29,947 nucleotides of DNA from Schleiferiaceae bacterium (GTDB lineage Bacteria > Bacteroidota > Bacteroidia > Flavobacteriales > Schleiferiaceae), in NCBI GenBank assembly GCA_022424815.1, contig JAKMGS010000005.1:1-29947 (forward strand), read 5' to 3'. Positions 1 through 6,973 of the stretch are shown piece by piece (the stretch's first letter is position 1; each line of letters starts with the position of its first letter). The position numbers were made by a program, and so were the translations under genes. The notes under the pieces are model-generated. The model worked only from the letters and a program-made list of their open reading frames with translations. It was not told where the DNA came from and searched no databases.

Positions 1-213
1 CTCCATGTTTCCCACTTTTAAAGAAATGTCTGATGGTGAAATGGTTGATACTGCGATAGGCGTCTCACGCGCAACCGCAACATCAATAACATCGGACACA
101 ACAGTGATCTCGTCCAACATGTTGAACAAGGAATCTGCCGAAGCAGTAGCATCCTGGGCACTCAAGCTAAAAGAAGCAAGCAATGCACCAGCAAATAGTA
201 AAGCCTTTTTCAT
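1..213 (-). CDS. Probable TonB-dependent outer-membrane receptor, N-terminal fragment
   Basis: Only the first 71 codons lie in the window; the gene continues past position 1. The ATG at 213 opens a clear Sec signal peptide: a short KK region, a hydrophobic stretch, then SLSAQ with likely cleavage after residue 20. The mature part contains an ARETPIAVSTISPSDI segment. This resembles the start of a plug domain in TonB-dependent receptors of Bacteroidota, where 'xxTPIAVSxI' is common. The product would sit in the outer membrane and take up a large or scarce nutrient. The substrate cannot be told from this piece, and another beta-barrel outer-membrane protein is possible. It is transcribed away from recA, on the same strand but downstream of the recA terminator. 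Confidence 0.6.
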   Translation of the reverse strand, partial: MKKALLFAGALLASFSLSAQDATASADSLFNMLDEITVVSDVIDVAVARETPIAVSTISPSDISLKVGNME

Positions 214-323
214 GTTTGTTTGTGAAATGGTTATTTGTTGAGTAAAAATATAGCCATTTAACAAACCACTAACCCTTTTTGTGTTACCATACCTTAAAGT
301 TTTATCAACTACTTATAAACAAA

Positions 324-346
324 AAGGCGCTGAAAATCAGCGCCTT
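324..346 (-). terminator. Rho-independent terminator of recA
   Basis: A perfect 10 bp stem (324-333 with 337-346) has a 3 nt loop. It is followed on the minus strand by a T run (321-325 on the plus strand is A5). It lies 27 bp beyond the recA stop codon, so it ends recA transcription before the receptor gene. Confidence 0.85.
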
Positions 347-372
347 ATGAAAACTTGATATAGTTATGTGGA

Positions 373-1377
373 TTACTTTGCCGAAGCTTCGATGGCTTCC
401 TTAATCTTAGCTTCAACTTCTTCGGCTAGTTCCGGATTGTCGACAAATAATTGTTTCACCGTATCACGCCCTTGACCCAAGCGGGTTTCTCCGTAACTAA
501 ACCACGAACCGCTCTTGGTTAGAATATCGTGTTCTACCCCAAGATCGATAATCTCACCAGCCTTAGATACACCTTGGCCGTACATGATATCAAACTCAGC
601 CAGTCTAAACGGGGGGGCCACTTTGTTCTTCACGACCTTGACACGTGTACGGTTACCCATGACCTGGTCCCCGTCTTTGATTTGAGTAGATCGACGAATA
701 TCCAAACGCACCGAGCTATAGAATTTAAGCGCATTACCACCGGTTGTAGTCTCAGGGTTTCCGAACATCACCCCAATTTTCTCACGGAGCTGGTTGATGA
801 AAATCACACAACAATTTGTTTTACTTATCGTGCCTGTGAGTTTTCTCAACGCCTGTGACATCAATCTTGCCTGAAGACCCACGCGAGCATCACCCATTTC
901 ACCTTCGATTTCAGCCTTAGGAGTCAAAGCCGCTACGGAATCAATGATCAAAATATCTACTGCACCTGAACGAACGAGGTTATCTGCAATTTCGAGCGCC
1001 TGCTCACCGTTATCCGGTTGAGAGATGATCAACTCATCGGTATTCACACCTAATTTTTCAGCATAGAAACGATCAAAAGCGTGCTCTGCATCTACGAAGG
1101 CAGCAATCCCTCCGCGACGTTGGCATTCTGCAATGGCGTGCAAGGTCAAAGTAGTTTTACCCGAACTCTCTGGTCCATATATTTCAATAACACGACCTGT
1201 AGGGTAGCCACCTACACCTAAGGCGATATCCAAAGTCAATGATCCGGTAGGGATGGCATCGACTTCAATTACTGGGGCATCCCCCATCTTCATTACTGTT
1301 CCTTTACCGTAGGCTTTGTCCATACGGTCCATGGTGAGTTTGAGTGCCTTTAATTTGGCGTCTTTATCTGCGCTCAT
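373..1377 (-). CDS. recA: Recombinase RecA
   Basis: A 334-residue RecA, the usual length for the family. It forms ATP-dependent filaments on single-stranded DNA, catalyses strand exchange in homologous recombination and acts as co-protease in damage responses. The Walker A motif GPESSGKT is at residues 68-75. The L1 region (EGEMGDARVGLQARLMSQ, roughly 155-175) and the L2 DNA-binding loop (FGNPETTTGGNALKF) are intact. The C-terminus is short and only mildly acidic. The start MSADKDAK follows a strong promoter with about a 30 nt leader. The gene is monocistronic: its own promoter lies at 1410-1439 and a terminator directly follows. I saw no LexA-type operator, and Bacteroidota often lack a classical LexA system. 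Confidence 0.98.
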   Translation of the reverse strand: MSADKDAKLKALKLTMDRMDKAYGKGTVMKMGDAPVIEVDAIPTGSLTLDIALGVGGYPTGRVIEIYGPESSGKTTLTLHAIAECQRRGGIAAFVDAEHAFDRFYAEKLGVNTDELIISQPDNGEQALEIADNLVRSGAVDILIIDSVAALTPKAEIEGEMGDARVGLQARLMSQALRKLTGTISKTNCCVIFINQLREKIGVMFGNPETTTGGNALKFYSSVRLDIRRSTQIKDGDQVMGNRTRVKVVKNKVAPPFRLAEFDIMYGQGVSKAGEIIDLGVEHDILTKSGSWFSYGETRLGQGRDTVKQLFVDNPELAEEVEAKIKEAIEASAK

Positions 1378-1409
1378 AATCTTAGAATGCTAAAAATATT
1401 AGAATTATA

Positions 1410-1439
1410 CAAATGTAGGACTTCCTTCGAATTGGCCAA
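1410..1439 (-). promoter_or_regulatory. recA promoter, Bacteroidota type
   Basis: Read on the minus strand: TTG (1439-1437), 19 bp, then TACATTTG (1417-1410). This is an exact match to the Bacteroidota consensus TTG-N17-23-TAnnTTTG. It lies 32 bp upstream of the recA ATG. Confidence 0.8.
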
Positions 1440-1474
1440 GCCCTTTCTAATAATTTATGCTGAAAAGTTGAAAT

Positions 1475-1930
1475 TTAATAGAGCGCCAAGACTTGGTCCA
1501 CCGCTTCCTTGGTTTTCACCTTGCCGATAAAATGCTCTATTTTTCCTTCCTCATCTATGACATAAGTGTGGCGGTAAATGCCATCAAACTCACGACCCAT
1601 AAACTTCTTAGGACCCCAAGCTTCGAACGCTGTGATAATAGATTTTTCTTCGTCCGCTATGAGGTTATAATTCAATTCTTGTTTGGTCGCGAAGTTGAGC
1701 TGATGCTTTACTGAGTCGGCGCTCACACCTATTACCTCAAATCCTTTTGCCACCAAATCCGTGTAGTGATCTCTAAAATCACAAGCCTCTACGGTACATC
1801 CTGGAGTAGATGCTTTAGGATAGAAAAAGAGGATGACTTTCTTTCCTCTAAACTGTTCTGAAGTGATGGTTTCTCCGTTCTGATTTACACCTGAAAATGC
1901 CGGTGCTGCGCTGCCAATTTCTAAAGCCAT
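1475..1930 (-). CDS. bcp: Thioredoxin-dependent thiol peroxidase (BCP/PrxQ peroxiredoxin)
   Basis: A 151-residue peroxiredoxin of the BCP/PrxQ subfamily, a cytoplasmic enzyme that reduces hydrogen peroxide and organic hydroperoxides using thioredoxin. The thioredoxin fold carries the active-site stretch ASTPGCTVEACDFRD. The peroxidatic Cys is residue 45, and Cys50, five residues on, fits the intrasubunit resolving cysteine of this class. The downstream FMGREFDGIYRHTYVIDEEG part is typical. I chose the ATG at 1930 (MALEIG) because a possible TTG two codons upstream adds only MT. It lies between recA and the divergent nth gene, and no terminator is obvious in the 97 bp before recA. Confidence 0.93.
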   Translation of the reverse strand: MALEIGSAAPAFSGVNQNGETITSEQFRGKKVILFFYPKASTPGCTVEACDFRDHYTDLVAKGFEVIGVSADSVKHQLNFATKQELNYNLIADEEKSIITAFEAWGPKKFMGREFDGIYRHTYVIDEEGKIEHFIGKVKTKEAVDQVLALY

Positions 1931-2015
1931 GGTCAATAAGTTTTATTTCTCAACAACTCGAAGTTATGTTTGTTTCCTAGGATAGACCACTTGTTGATCA
2001 TTTTTAGTTTTCCAC

Positions 2016-2705
2016 ATGACCAAAGCAGAAAAAATTGACTTCGCCCTCACCACCTTAGAGCATTTATACCCGGAAACCCCGGTGCCGCTGGACCACAAAG
2101 ACCCCTTCACTTTGTTGGTCGCTGTGGTGCTCAGTGCGCAGTGTACGGACGAGCGAGTGAATCAAATCACCCCGAAACTTTTTGCCGTGGCAGATAACCC
2201 CTACGACATGGCCAAAATGACCGTAGAGGAAATTGCTGCGATCATCCGCCCTTGTGGATTGGTTCCAATGAAAAGTAAGGGCATTCATGCCTTCAGCAAG
2301 ACCATCGTGGAAGCATACGGCGGTGAAGTCCCGGCGAGCTTTGAAGCCTTGGAGGCCATGCCGAGTGTGGGGCACAAAACAGCCAGTGTGGTTATGAGTC
2401 AAGCCTTCGGGGTTCCCGCATTTCCGGTGGATACACACATTCATCGCTTGATGTACCGCTGGGGATTTTCCAATGGCAAGAGTGTGGAACAGACTGAGAA
2501 AGATGCGAAGCGATTGTTCCCTCGAGAACTTTGGAACAAACTTCACCTGCAAATCATATTCTACGGTCGCGAATATAGTCCGGCACGCGGGTGGGATTTG
2601 GAGCGAGACATCATTACCAAGACGGTGGGACGACGCTCTGAGATAGCCAAATGGGAGAAGGAGCAATTGGCCAAAGCGAAAAAGAAATCAAGTAAAAAAA
2701 GCTAA
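2016..2705 (+). CDS. nth: Endonuclease III (DNA glycosylase/AP lyase), no iron-sulfur motif
   Basis: A 229-residue HhH-GPD base-excision repair enzyme that removes oxidised pyrimidines and cuts at abasic sites. The helix-hairpin-helix MPSVGHKT carries the catalytic lysine (Lys121), and VDTHIHR carries the catalytic aspartate (Asp139). The C-terminal half normally contains C-x6-C-x2-C-x5-C for a [4Fe-4S] cluster. Here the corresponding region (FYGREYSPARGWDLERDIITKT) has no cysteine, and the whole protein has only two, at about residues 43 and 80. The C-terminus ends in a lysine/serine-rich tail that could contact DNA. Function as a glycosylase is likely kept because both catalytic residues are present. 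Confidence 0.95.
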   Translation: MTKAEKIDFALTTLEHLYPETPVPLDHKDPFTLLVAVVLSAQCTDERVNQITPKLFAVADNPYDMAKMTVEEIAAIIRPCGLVPMKSKGIHAFSKTIVEAYGGEVPASFEALEAMPSVGHKTASVVMSQAFGVPAFPVDTHIHRLMYRWGFSNGKSVEQTEKDAKRLFPRELWNKLHLQIIFYGREYSPARGWDLERDIITKTVGRRSEIAKWEKEQLAKAKKKSSKKS

Positions 2706-2752
2706 GGGCGAATTCTTACTTTTACAGCCTTAAAAAAACCCGAAGCACAGAT

Positions 2753-3484
2753 ATGGGACGCGCATTTGAATTTAGAAAAGAACGCAAGTTTAAACGTTGG
2801 GCAGGGATGGCGAAGACCTTCTCTCGCATCAGCAAGGACATCATCATGGCCGTTAAAGAAGGCGGCGACAACCCAGATTCGAACTACAGACTCCGCATGT
2901 TGCTGCAAAATGCCAAGGCAGCCAATATGCCGAAGGACAATGTGGAGCGCGCCATTAAAAAGGCGATGTCGAAAGATCAAAGCGACTATAAAACCATTGT
3001 ATACGAAGGGTACGGTCCTCATGGAATTGCAGTGTTGGTAGAAACGGCAACCGATAACAATACCCGTACGGTAGCAAACGTACGATCCTATTTCAACAAG
3101 TGCGACGGCTCTTTGGGAACTTCAGGCTCGGTGGAATTTATGTTCGAGCACAAGTGCCACGTGAAGATTGCAGCGGGTGAGATTGATTTGGAGGAATTAG
3201 AATTCGAACTCATTGATTTCGGTGCGGAAGATGTTTTTAAGGATACCGAAGAAAAGGACGGTGAGGAAACAGAAGTGATAATGGTCTATGGCCAATTCGC
3301 TGAGTACGGCAACATCACCAAGGGTTTGGAGGAATTGGGCCACGAGATCGTAGAATCTGGGTTTGAATATATTCCGACGACCACGAAAGAGATCAGCGAA
3401 GATCAGACGAAGGATATCGAAAAACTCATCGAAAAACTCGAGGAGGACGACGATGTGCAGAACGTATATACGACCATGCGCTAA
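2753..3484 (+). CDS. yebC: YebC/PmpR family protein (transcription or translation regulator)
   Basis: A 243-residue YebC/PmpR/TACO1 family protein. The start MGRAFEFRK, then KFKRWAGMAKTFSRISKDI and GGDNPDSNYRLR are family hallmarks, as is the central KAANMPKDNVERAIKKA block. Members have been described both as DNA-binding regulators and as ribosome-associated factors that help translate proline-rich stretches; the sequence does not decide between these. The acidic C-terminal part (LIEKLEEDDDVQNVYTTM) closes domain 3. It follows nth by 47 bp. A near-consensus -7 element (TACTTTTA, about 2717-2724) lies 29 bp before the ATG, so it may have its own promoter. It ends at a shared bidirectional terminator. 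Confidence 0.95.
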   Translation: MGRAFEFRKERKFKRWAGMAKTFSRISKDIIMAVKEGGDNPDSNYRLRMLLQNAKAANMPKDNVERAIKKAMSKDQSDYKTIVYEGYGPHGIAVLVETATDNNTRTVANVRSYFNKCDGSLGTSGSVEFMFEHKCHVKIAAGEIDLEELEFELIDFGAEDVFKDTEEKDGEETEVIMVYGQFAEYGNITKGLEELGHEIVESGFEYIPTTTKEISEDQTKDIEKLIEKLEEDDDVQNVYTTMR

Positions 3485-3501
3485 GCACGGTCCGTTCCAA
3501 T

Positions 3502-3530
3502 AAAAAAGGCGCCCGATGGGCGCCTTTTTT
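3502..3530. terminator. Bidirectional terminator between yebC and clpX
   Basis: A GC-rich 7 bp core stem (3508-3514 with 3518-3524) has a GAT loop. It is flanked by A6 on the left and T6 on the right, so it works as an intrinsic terminator in both directions. It sits 18 bp after the yebC stop and overlaps the clpX stop at 3530. Confidence 0.88.
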
Positions 3531-4777
3531 TATACTACTCTTTTCAATTTTCGCAGCGAGCTGCGTTCAATTTGTGATTTCGCATAGTCGAGCGTGATGA
3601 CCAATTCTTTGTGCTCCGCGCCCGGCGCATCAAACATATGATCGTTCAAGATCGCCTCACAAACGCTGCGTAAACCACGTGCGCCCAGTTTGTATTCCAA
3701 TGCAACATCTACAATGTAGTCAAAGACATTTTCATCAAAAGTTAAGGCGATACCGTCCATATGGAAGAGGTGCTGGTATTGCTTGATAAGCGCATTTTTA
3801 GGCAGTGTCAATATCGCTTTCAGCGCATCGCGATCCAACGGTGACATGAAGGTCACAATAGGCATACGCCCAATGAGCTCTGGAATCAAACCGAAGGACT
3901 TGAGGTCAGACGGGGTGATGTAGCTCAAAAGATCTTCATCATCAATATGGTCACGGACTTCTTTGGAATAGCCGAGGGTGGACGAATTTAATCGGCCACT
4001 AATCTTCTTTTCAATTCCTACAAAAGCGCCACCGGCTATGAACAAGATGTTCTTGGTATTTACCTCAATATATTTCTGATCCGGGTGCTTACGACCTCCT
4101 TTCGGCGGCACGTTCACTTTCGAACCTTCCAATAACTTCAATAGCCCCTGCTGTACCCCTTCTCCACTCACGTCGCGAGTAATGGACGGATTATCTCCTT
4201 TTCGTGCGATTTTATCGATCTCGTCGATGAAGACGATCCCAACCTCAGCCTTGGTCAAATCATAATCTGCTGCCTGAAGTAAGCGCGTCAAGATGCTTTC
4301 CACATCTTCACCAACATACCCCGCCTCCGTCAACACTGTAGCATCGACTATAGTGAAAGGCACATTGAGCATTTTAGCGATGGTTCGCGCCATCAACGTC
4401 TTACCCGTTCCTGTATTACCAACTAGAACAATATTGCTCTTATCAATTTCTGGAGCATCCTTCACCGGAACAGTACCTATGCGCTTATAGTGGTTGTACA
4501 CCGCCACGCTCAGCGTGCGTTTGGCCGCTTCTTGCCCGATGATGTACTCATCGAGGTGCGATTTGATTTGCCCTGGCGTGTAATTGAACTCAGGCTTACC
4601 GACCACTTCTAAAGGATTAGACTGTGGTCGCTCGCCTAATTCCGCATGTAGGATACCGCCCGCTTGGCTCACACACTTATCACAGATGTGTGAGTCCATA
4701 CCGGCAATCATCATATCTACTTCATCTTTGCTTCTTCCGCAAAATGAACAATGAACTACGGAATTATTATCGCTCAT
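3530..4777 (-). CDS. clpX: ATP-dependent Clp protease ATP-binding subunit ClpX
   Basis: A 415-residue AAA+ unfoldase that feeds substrates to ClpP. The N-terminal zinc-binding domain has Cys10, Cys13, Cys32 and Cys35 (CSFC...CDKC). Walker A GNTGTGKT is at 120-127, Walker B VFIDEIDK at 182-189, and the pore-1 loop GYVG at 153-156. An RKH loop (GGRKHPDQKY) is also visible. An LGY tripeptide (in STLGYSKE) sits where the ClpP-docking IGF-type loop is expected. The ATG overlaps the clpP stop (TAATG), so translation is probably coupled to clpP. It is the last gene of the tig-clpP-clpX operon. Confidence 0.97.
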   Translation of the reverse strand: MSDNNSVVHCSFCGRSKDEVDMMIAGMDSHICDKCVSQAGGILHAELGERPQSNPLEVVGKPEFNYTPGQIKSHLDEYIIGQEAAKRTLSVAVYNHYKRIGTVPVKDAPEIDKSNIVLVGNTGTGKTLMARTIAKMLNVPFTIVDATVLTEAGYVGEDVESILTRLLQAADYDLTKAEVGIVFIDEIDKIARKGDNPSITRDVSGEGVQQGLLKLLEGSKVNVPPKGGRKHPDQKYIEVNTKNILFIAGGAFVGIEKKISGRLNSSTLGYSKEVRDHIDDEDLLSYITPSDLKSFGLIPELIGRMPIVTFMSPLDRDALKAILTLPKNALIKQYQHLFHMDGIALTFDENVFDYIVDVALEYKLGARGLRSVCEAILNDHMFDAPGAEHKELVITLDYAKSQIERSSLRKLKRVV

Positions 4778-5451
4778 TACTTGGCTTGGTTCTTACCTAG
4801 AAGAATTTCATCTACCATACCGTAGGCCTTTGCTTCTTCCGATGTCATCCAGTAGTCGCGATCTGAATCTGCTTCTACCTTATCGAACGGCTGTCCGCTG
4901 TGGTGGGCGATAATGCTGTACAGCTCTTTCTTGAGCTTCAAGATTTCTTGCAAGGTGATCTCCATGTCTGAAGCCTGGCCTTGAGCACCTCCCATAGGCT
5001 GGTGGATCATGATACGGCTGTGCTTCAATGCAGAACGCTTTCCTGCGGTTCCTGCACACATCAACACGGCACCCATAGAGGCAGCCATACCTGTACAGAT
5101 CGTCGCTATATCAGGGCTGACCACTTGCATGGTATCATAAATTCCCAAACCGGCATAAACTGACCCGCCTGGAGAATTGATATAGATCTGAATGTCTTTC
5201 TTCGCATCCGCACTTTCCAAGAACAACAGCTGTGCTTGCACGATATTGGCGACTTGGTCGTTGATGCCGGTGCCCAAGAAAATGATACGGTCCATCATCA
5301 AACGCGAGAACACGTCCATCTGCGCCACGTTCATTTGGCGCTCTTCGATGATATAGGGCGTCAATGAAGCATCGACATATTGGTCCACATACATGCTTTG
5401 AATGCCTGCATGCTTGGTGGCGTATTTCTTGAATTCTTTACCGAAATCCAT
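4777..5451 (-). CDS. clpP: ATP-dependent Clp protease proteolytic subunit ClpP
   Basis: A 224-residue serine protease that forms the double-heptamer chamber of ClpXP. The catalytic Ser125 lies in GMAASMGAVL and His150 in SRIMIHQPMGG; the third residue is an aspartate in the EADSDRDYWM stretch. The protein is slightly longer than the roughly 195-residue E. coli mature form, with an extra N-terminal stretch ending before LTPYIIEERQM. It lies 26 bp downstream of trigger factor and overlaps clpX by one base, the classic tig-clpP-clpX order. Confidence 0.97.
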   Translation of the reverse strand: MDFGKEFKKYATKHAGIQSMYVDQYVDASLTPYIIEERQMNVAQMDVFSRLMMDRIIFLGTGINDQVANIVQAQLLFLESADAKKDIQIYINSPGGSVYAGLGIYDTMQVVSPDIATICTGMAASMGAVLMCAGTAGKRSALKHSRIMIHQPMGGAQGQASDMEITLQEILKLKKELYSIIAHHSGQPFDKVEADSDRDYWMTSEEAKAYGMVDEILLGKNQAK

Positions 5452-5477
5452 TCGTTGGTCTTTTTAAGGTGATTGAA

Positions 5478-6836
5478 TTATTTGGCGTTTGCCGTTACCA
5501 ATTTAATGAAATCATCATAGGTAACTTCCTTCTGTTCGACCTTAAAGTTCTCTTTGTAGTAGGTCAACAGCTTGGCGTTGTACACCTGATCGTTCAAGCG
5601 ACGTGCTTCCTCCTCGTTTTTCAACGCGTTTTCAGCGATGCCCTTGAGCATCTCGTCGTCCATGACTTGTTGGCCGTATTGTTGGAACTGGGCTTTAACC
5701 AAACCAACAGTGTGGTCGAGCAGTTCTTCTTGACTTACGCTGATTTCGCCCGCTTGAATGACTTTGTTTTCAATCAATTGGTAACGCAATCCCTTTTCAG
5801 TCTTTTCCCAATCCGCTTCTACTTCTTCGGCAGTCAATGGCTTCTCACCAGAGGTCTGCATCCATTTTTTCAAGAACGCTACAGGTAGGTCAAATTTCGT
5901 TTTATCCAACAGGTATTCTGCCACGTTGTTCATGAAGTACTGGTCCGCTTCGTTCTCGTACATGCGCTCAGCTTCCTCCTTCATGCGCTCGCGCATTTCC
6001 TTTTCAGAGGTTACTTCACCTTCACCGTATACCTTGTCGAAGAACTCTTGGTTGAGTGCTGCAGGCTCCATGCGAGTGACGTTGGTCAATTTAAATTCAA
6101 ATGAACCAGAAGAAGCTTCGAGCTGTGCATCTGTCACGCCCAACAATCCAGCAACGTTGTAGTCCTTGCCGAATGATTTAGCCGCGTCCAACACCACAGT
6201 GTTGCCCATACCCATTTCGCAAAGGTCGCCTTGCGCCTTCTTCGTCTTAAGGTTGCTGCCCATGAACTGAGCTTCTTCTTTCACGATACCGTCGGTAACT
6301 GCATTTCCGTCCTTATCGACCTCTGTTAGGGAGCCGTGGAACATGTCCTCTGTCTCTGCCTTTTCTGGAGTCACCATCTTGCCGTAGCGAGAGCGGATAT
6401 CTTCCATGTAGGTATCCAATACTTTCTTATCGGCTACTACTTTGGCACCTTTAACCTTGTTCTTCTTGGTGATGCTCACCTCAAACTCTGGTGAAAGACC
6501 AATCTCGAACTGGAATTCATACGTTCCTGGGGTATCAAAATCGATAGTTTCTTGTTCTACAGGTAGTGGATTGCCCAAGATGTTGAGCTTCTCACTAGTG
6601 ATGTAGTTGTAGATGCCGTCTTGCAAAATCTTGTTGATCTCATCAATGAGCACAGATTTTCCGTACTGCTTCTTAATCAAACCCATAGGCACTTTTCCTG
6701 GGCGGAATCCCGGGATGTTCGCGCGCTTGCGGTAGTTCTCCAATACGCCGTTTACCTTCTCTTGGTAATCTTCTGGAGTGATTTCTAGAGTCACCAAAAG
6801 GTTTAGTGCATCTACTTCTTTCTTGCTAATGTTCAT
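5478..6836 (-). CDS. tig: Trigger factor (ribosome-associated chaperone)
   Basis: A 452-residue trigger factor that binds nascent chains at the ribosome exit tunnel. The ribosome-docking signature IPGFRPGKVPMGLIKKQYG is present in the N-terminal domain. The central peptidyl-prolyl isomerase (FKBP) part is strongly diverged, as usual in Bacteroidota. The C-terminal arms are rich in Glu and Lys. I chose the ATG at 6836 (MNISKKEVDALN). The longer reading frame to 6884 would add 16 residues coming from the leader hairpin and overlapping the -7 element, so it is unlikely. It is the first gene of the tig-clpP-clpX operon; the class of clients suggests coordinated folding and degradation. Confidence 0.93.
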   Translation of the reverse strand: MNISKKEVDALNLLVTLEITPEDYQEKVNGVLENYRKRANIPGFRPGKVPMGLIKKQYGKSVLIDEINKILQDGIYNYITSEKLNILGNPLPVEQETIDFDTPGTYEFQFEIGLSPEFEVSITKKNKVKGAKVVADKKVLDTYMEDIRSRYGKMVTPEKAETEDMFHGSLTEVDKDGNAVTDGIVKEEAQFMGSNLKTKKAQGDLCEMGMGNTVVLDAAKSFGKDYNVAGLLGVTDAQLEASSGSFEFKLTNVTRMEPAALNQEFFDKVYGEGEVTSEKEMRERMKEEAERMYENEADQYFMNNVAEYLLDKTKFDLPVAFLKKWMQTSGEKPLTAEEVEADWEKTEKGLRYQLIENKVIQAGEISVSQEELLDHTVGLVKAQFQQYGQQVMDDEMLKGIAENALKNEEEARRLNDQVYNAKLLTYYKENFKVEQKEVTYDDFIKLVTANAK

Positions 6837-6881
6837 TTGTGTCCAATTAAATTTTGCAAAACCCCCTTCGAAAAGGGGTCG

Positions 6882-6889
6882 CAAAGGTA
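6882..6889 (-). promoter_or_regulatory. Candidate -7 element of the tig operon
   Basis: On the minus strand this reads TACCTTTG, an exact TAnnTTTG match 46 bp before the tig ATG. I found no clear TTG at the usual -33 distance. A hairpin (6863-6868 with 6873-6878) would lie at the extreme 5' end of the transcript. Confidence 0.45.
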
Positions 6890-6973
6890 CGTAACATTTT
6901 GCCTTTTATTGGGATTGCTTTAACGTTAGAACCTGCCCTTACTTTTACTAAAGATTGTACCTTGCCAATATCT

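Noticed and set aside
2064..2666. 200-codon frame on the minus strand
   Set aside because: Fully antisense to nth, with no recognisable domain.
6837..6884. Upstream ATG extension of trigger factor
   Set aside because: It would place the start inside the -7 element and the leader hairpin; MNISKKE is the normal family start.
6854..6973. Upstream ATG extension of prc
   Set aside because: The extra 40 residues come from the tig leader and promoter region; the signal anchor begins only after 6974.
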